Below, piece by piece: positions 60,869 to 64,000 of a DNA stretch of 64,000 nt (positions within the stretch are counted from its first letter, which is position 1; each line of letters begins with the position of its first letter). The position numbers and the translations under genes are program-made. A model generated the notes under the pieces. The model was given only the letters and a program-made list of their open reading frames with translations, had not been told where the DNA came from and did not search any database. Source of the stretch: Enoplolaimus lenunculus (lineage: Eukaryota; Nematoda; Enoplea; Enoplida; Thoracostomopsidae); assembly GCA_030248215.1 (NCBI GenBank), contig JASANG010000517.1, forward strand, positions 50,998 to 114,997. Direction: 5' to 3'.

Positions 60869-62980
60869 TACGTATACATTGATCGAAGCTTGATAGTTTG
60901 TTGCCGCAATCGTATAAACATGCAATTGCTGATGTTGTTTTTGTTGTTAATGTTTTTGAAGTGAAACTTGGATTGTTAAAATGAGTATTCAGAGGCTGTT
61001 TGTTGTGTTTCTCAAGAAGTGAGTTTATTTTTGTTGTAACAATATGGTATTATTTGAAGCAGAAATATATTAATCTAGAATTTCGTATTTCTACGGACAT
61101 TGAATCATGGCGCGACGGGATATTAATTTACCGGAACCGGATATATCTTATCCTGCATGAAATAGCGTATTTGTTAGAAAAGCTGTGCAGTTTGCATTAG
61201 GCGCACCTCAACAAAATTTTTAATTCCTAGAAAATGGTACAGAATTGGTTATTAAAGAATTGGTTAAAATTTCCTACGTCACAAAGGTGGACATATTTAG
61301 ACAATGCTGTTTAATTGCATTCCTTACTAGATCTCAACAATTCACAAATATATATTTTACATTATTTTCTGCAATCAAAACAGAATCATTTATCGGAACA
61401 ATTTTGTTGCTCACGCGATGGGAACCTATTTAGAAGAATTTCGGTCACAGATCGCTAACCGGTCTCATTGTGTCGGATGTGACCGGAGCATTCAGTTAGC
61501 CGGACCATTCTCAAATTTCGGTTTGTCTGCTATGTCTGAACTTGGATTTCAGAATGTAAAATTCTCTCAACGATTGCTAAGGTGAAGTTACATTGTGATA
61601 GGATCAATTGCCCATATTCTAAAATGTATGTGCTGGCTATCAACAGTTGGTAATAGTTAGTGAAACTTTCGAACCAGCCAATGGATAGATGCTGTACACA
61701 TTTGAGAATACGGGTCCAGATCAGAAATTGACAGCGTCACTATTAACTTGTATGTGTAAAGCTATTTAGAAAAAAGGTTATTCGCTATGTATCGTTGTAC
61801 ATTATCGCCTGTTCTCAATAATTTTCGGCTATCTACATGTTCTAATTTTTGTTACAGAATGCATATTATGTATGTATATGTTTTCATTTTTCTAATATTG
61901 GGCGCTTCCCGTCTTGCGATAAGGAATTTGTCTTTTTGATTTCAAAATTTTGGTATGTTCAGCTCAGACAATTATTACAACGTAGTTTAGTGCTAAACAA
62001 ATTAAGGTTAAGTTAGGTGTGTTTAAGATTTTTCGCCGTTTGATATTATGCAGTTATGCTATTAGTTTTGATTTAACTGTAAATTGTGCGACATAAATAA
62101 CAAACTATGTTATATACCAGAATAAGTAATAATGGAAATGCAAAGCAAACTGCATCAACTAAACTGTATACTAATTGAATTGAAATGTGTATTGTGGTAT
62201 TTTCTTTGATTTCTAATTATATTATAATGTATTGTGTATATCTGAGTCGACCTCGTATTCTAAACGTAGTAGTTCGATTGTTTTAAAAACTTATCTTTAA
62301 TAGCTGATAGTCTCATAAAAATAAAATAATACGAAAAATTTACCTCGGTCATATTATGATAATTCACAGTCGTACAAATGCAAAATTCCGTTAATTCAAA
62401 TTAGCTAAAAGCAGTTTAAGATTCGTGATTTTTGAAGTTGTAGTTTATTGTGGTATATTATTTTTGTCTACAAGTCATCACACGGTTGCATGTACTCTGA
62501 TTATAACGAAGAGATCATTGATGGCTATGCATTTTAAAATTTTTGTGTTTGACAGCTCGATTTTAAATAATAGTTTACTGGTTTAATTAATAACATAAAA
62601 AGTTAAACTTTAATAATTATTTTGCATTTCTGGTTTGCCATTGTGAATTACTGTGTTCACGCTCTCTCTCTCTGTATCAATGTAATCTATGATTGTGTAT
62701 ATATTCTGTTTGTAAGCAAAGTTTTGTACGCAGACAATTTTCCACGTCAAATATTAAGCGCTGTGAAGCTTACTGTGTATTTTTTATTGGTGAAACATTA
62801 AATTGTTTTTTGTATAAGGGTTCGTTGGTTCAGAAATGTAAGTAAACCTAGATTTCATAGAGAACCACCAGAATTAAGATATAGGTTGTGTATATATTAG
62901 CAATTTATGCTGTAAAATAAAATTACTTGAAATTTGACGGTTTGCGTTTAACCGTGATTCTATAAACTTATGCACACGCC

Positions 62981-63147
62981 GGACCATGTATAGCATAGGG
63001 TCGGAACGTTTTCCTGTGGGGATGTAATAGATTCTGGTTAAGCTTTAGACCAACTGTTTTAATTAGGCTTAGGAATACGCTCGTCCTTACGCTTAGGCAT
63101 AGGAATATACTCATACTACTGTTCCGGCCGTGTTCTATATATGGGCC
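62981..63147 (+). mobile_element. CTTAGG-core MITE with perfect 8-bp target duplication
   Basis: Starts ggaccatgtatagcataggg and ends ccgtgttctatatatgggcc, flanked by CACACGCC at 62973-62980 and 63148-63155. The core is aattaggcttaggaatacgc and cttacgcttaggcatagg. It is 167 bp, almost the same length as 27838-28003. Confidence 0.9.
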
Positions 63148-63863
63148 CACACGCCGAGGACGTAGCATGTTTACCTGTGATAGATACACCTGGAAGTGTT
63201 TTAAAATAAATGTGATGTCGCATGTACCTGGGGAGGTAATTGCACGAACTATCAGGTTTGTACCAAACTTTATTGCTTGAACGCTTTTTAATCGTTCTTT
63301 ATAATTGTTTTACAAATAAATGCTTTTGGTGTTTATTCTCATGCGAGCTATTAAAGTCTGTTAAAAGTTGCGGCAGGTGTGTTAATTCATACAAATCCAC
63401 TCAGTTATGCATTTTAGGTTATTCCTGGGCCTTTTACCGGAATTTCTGTTATTTCAATGCTCAAAAAGCTTTTTCGATATGAACTGAAAATTACGGAATT
63501 CAGCTATAATGGTAAAAATTTCGACGCATGAGCTATTTTTTGTTTAAAATTGTAGAAAGTCTGGTAAATGTTTGCTTGCAACATTTGCGTTGGCAAAAAA
63601 TATAACATCTACTCAGTTCAGCATCCGTTATTGTAAATGGCTATAAGTTTGAGTTATTTTTACTATCCGTTTATATACACTCTGCCCTAAAGCCTAAGCA
63701 AAAATAGTCTAGAGCTTAGCTTTTACTCTATTGCAGTCCCGCGGTTTATTATGTACTCCGGTAAATGTGCAAAATTATTTATTGTGAAAAAATATAAAGC
63801 ACACTTCTAAATAAGTTATAGATAATTATACATTCGGTTTTTAGCCAAAACATACTACTATCA

Positions 63864-64000
63864 AGGTGCAACCAGAGGGGAAAACTGAGCCGTAGCCGGA
63901 GGTAAAACAGAAATTTAATAATAGAAAAAGTGTTGAATTTGCTGGTTTTAACAATTTATTGCTGCCAAAAAATTACGTTTTAAGCTCTATTTTGCAAAAT
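63864..64000. mobile_element. CCGGAG-type hAT-like MITE, cut by window edge
   Basis: Begins caaggtgcaaccagagggga, then agccgtagccggaggtaaaa and gaatttgctggttttaac, the order of the copies at 310-646 and 13448-14061. The right end lies beyond the window. Confidence 0.6.

Larger units (their letters stand above)
60869..64000. other. Downstream of SHOC2: 3' UTR and intergenic, no gene seen
   Basis: No coding exon recognised. AATAAA-like strings occur near 62325 and 62915 and could mark the SHOC2 transcript end, but which is used is unknown. MITEs lie at 62981-63147 and 63864-64000. A decayed CCTAAG fragment (ccctaaagcctaagcaaaaatagtctagagc) is at about 63683-63740. Confidence 0.45.

Noticed and set aside
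60869-62960. A further coding gene after SHOC2
   Set aside because: Frames up to about 66 codons exist but are AT-driven, lack splice partners and resemble nothing; the region is better read as 3' UTR and intergenic DNA.
1-64000. Retroviral, LTR or Polinton-type remnants
   Set aside because: No reverse transcriptase, integrase, capsid or protein-primed polymerase motif and no long terminal repeats were recognised on either strand.

Overview
This window looks like nuclear DNA of an invertebrate animal. It is AT-rich, genes are split by many short GT-AG introns (mostly 200 to 1,000 bp), and at least six protein-coding genes can be assembled exon by exon with matching splice phases. CCDC102, SHOC2, PIGL, AGPAT5 and a four-repeat annexin are animal-type genes. 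The species cannot be named from sequence; compact introns and many short non-autonomous DNA transposons would fit an ascidian or a similar small-genome invertebrate, but that is a guess. No bacterial, viral or organellar sequence was recognised. Layout: 2613-10736 (+) mitochondrial aldehyde dehydrogenase ALDH2, 14 exons, 515 aa; 16142-22812 (+) CCDC102-type coiled-coil protein, 7 exons, 528 aa; 25094-27249 (-) PIGL, the GPI-anchor GlcNAc-PI de-N-acetylase, 3 exons, 287 aa; 29165-34589 (-) annexin, 10 exons, 327 aa; 38020-41940 (-) AGPAT5-like acyltransferase, 6 exons, 442 aa; 45978-60868 (+) SHOC2, 18 exons, 783 aa with a long Ser/Thr-rich N-terminal extension. The six genes do not form a pathway. 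CCDC102 and PIGL converge, AGPAT5 and SHOC2 diverge, and nothing suggests an operon. Introns and intergenic DNA are crowded with short inverted-repeat elements (MITEs) of about nine families, a tRNA-derived SINE, TA microsatellites and short tandem duplications. Two families stand out. One has GGCCCATGT-type ends, 8-bp target duplications and a degenerate core of the hexamer CCTAAG/CTTAGG, a permutation of TTAGGC. The other has hAT-like CAGGGTGCAACCGG ends with an 8-bp duplication, and three of its copies keep the same small open frame. I saw no CRISPR array, rRNA gene, intact autonomous transposon or retroelement. Exon boundaries were inferred by hand from splice signals, phase and remembered family sequences, and no search was run.
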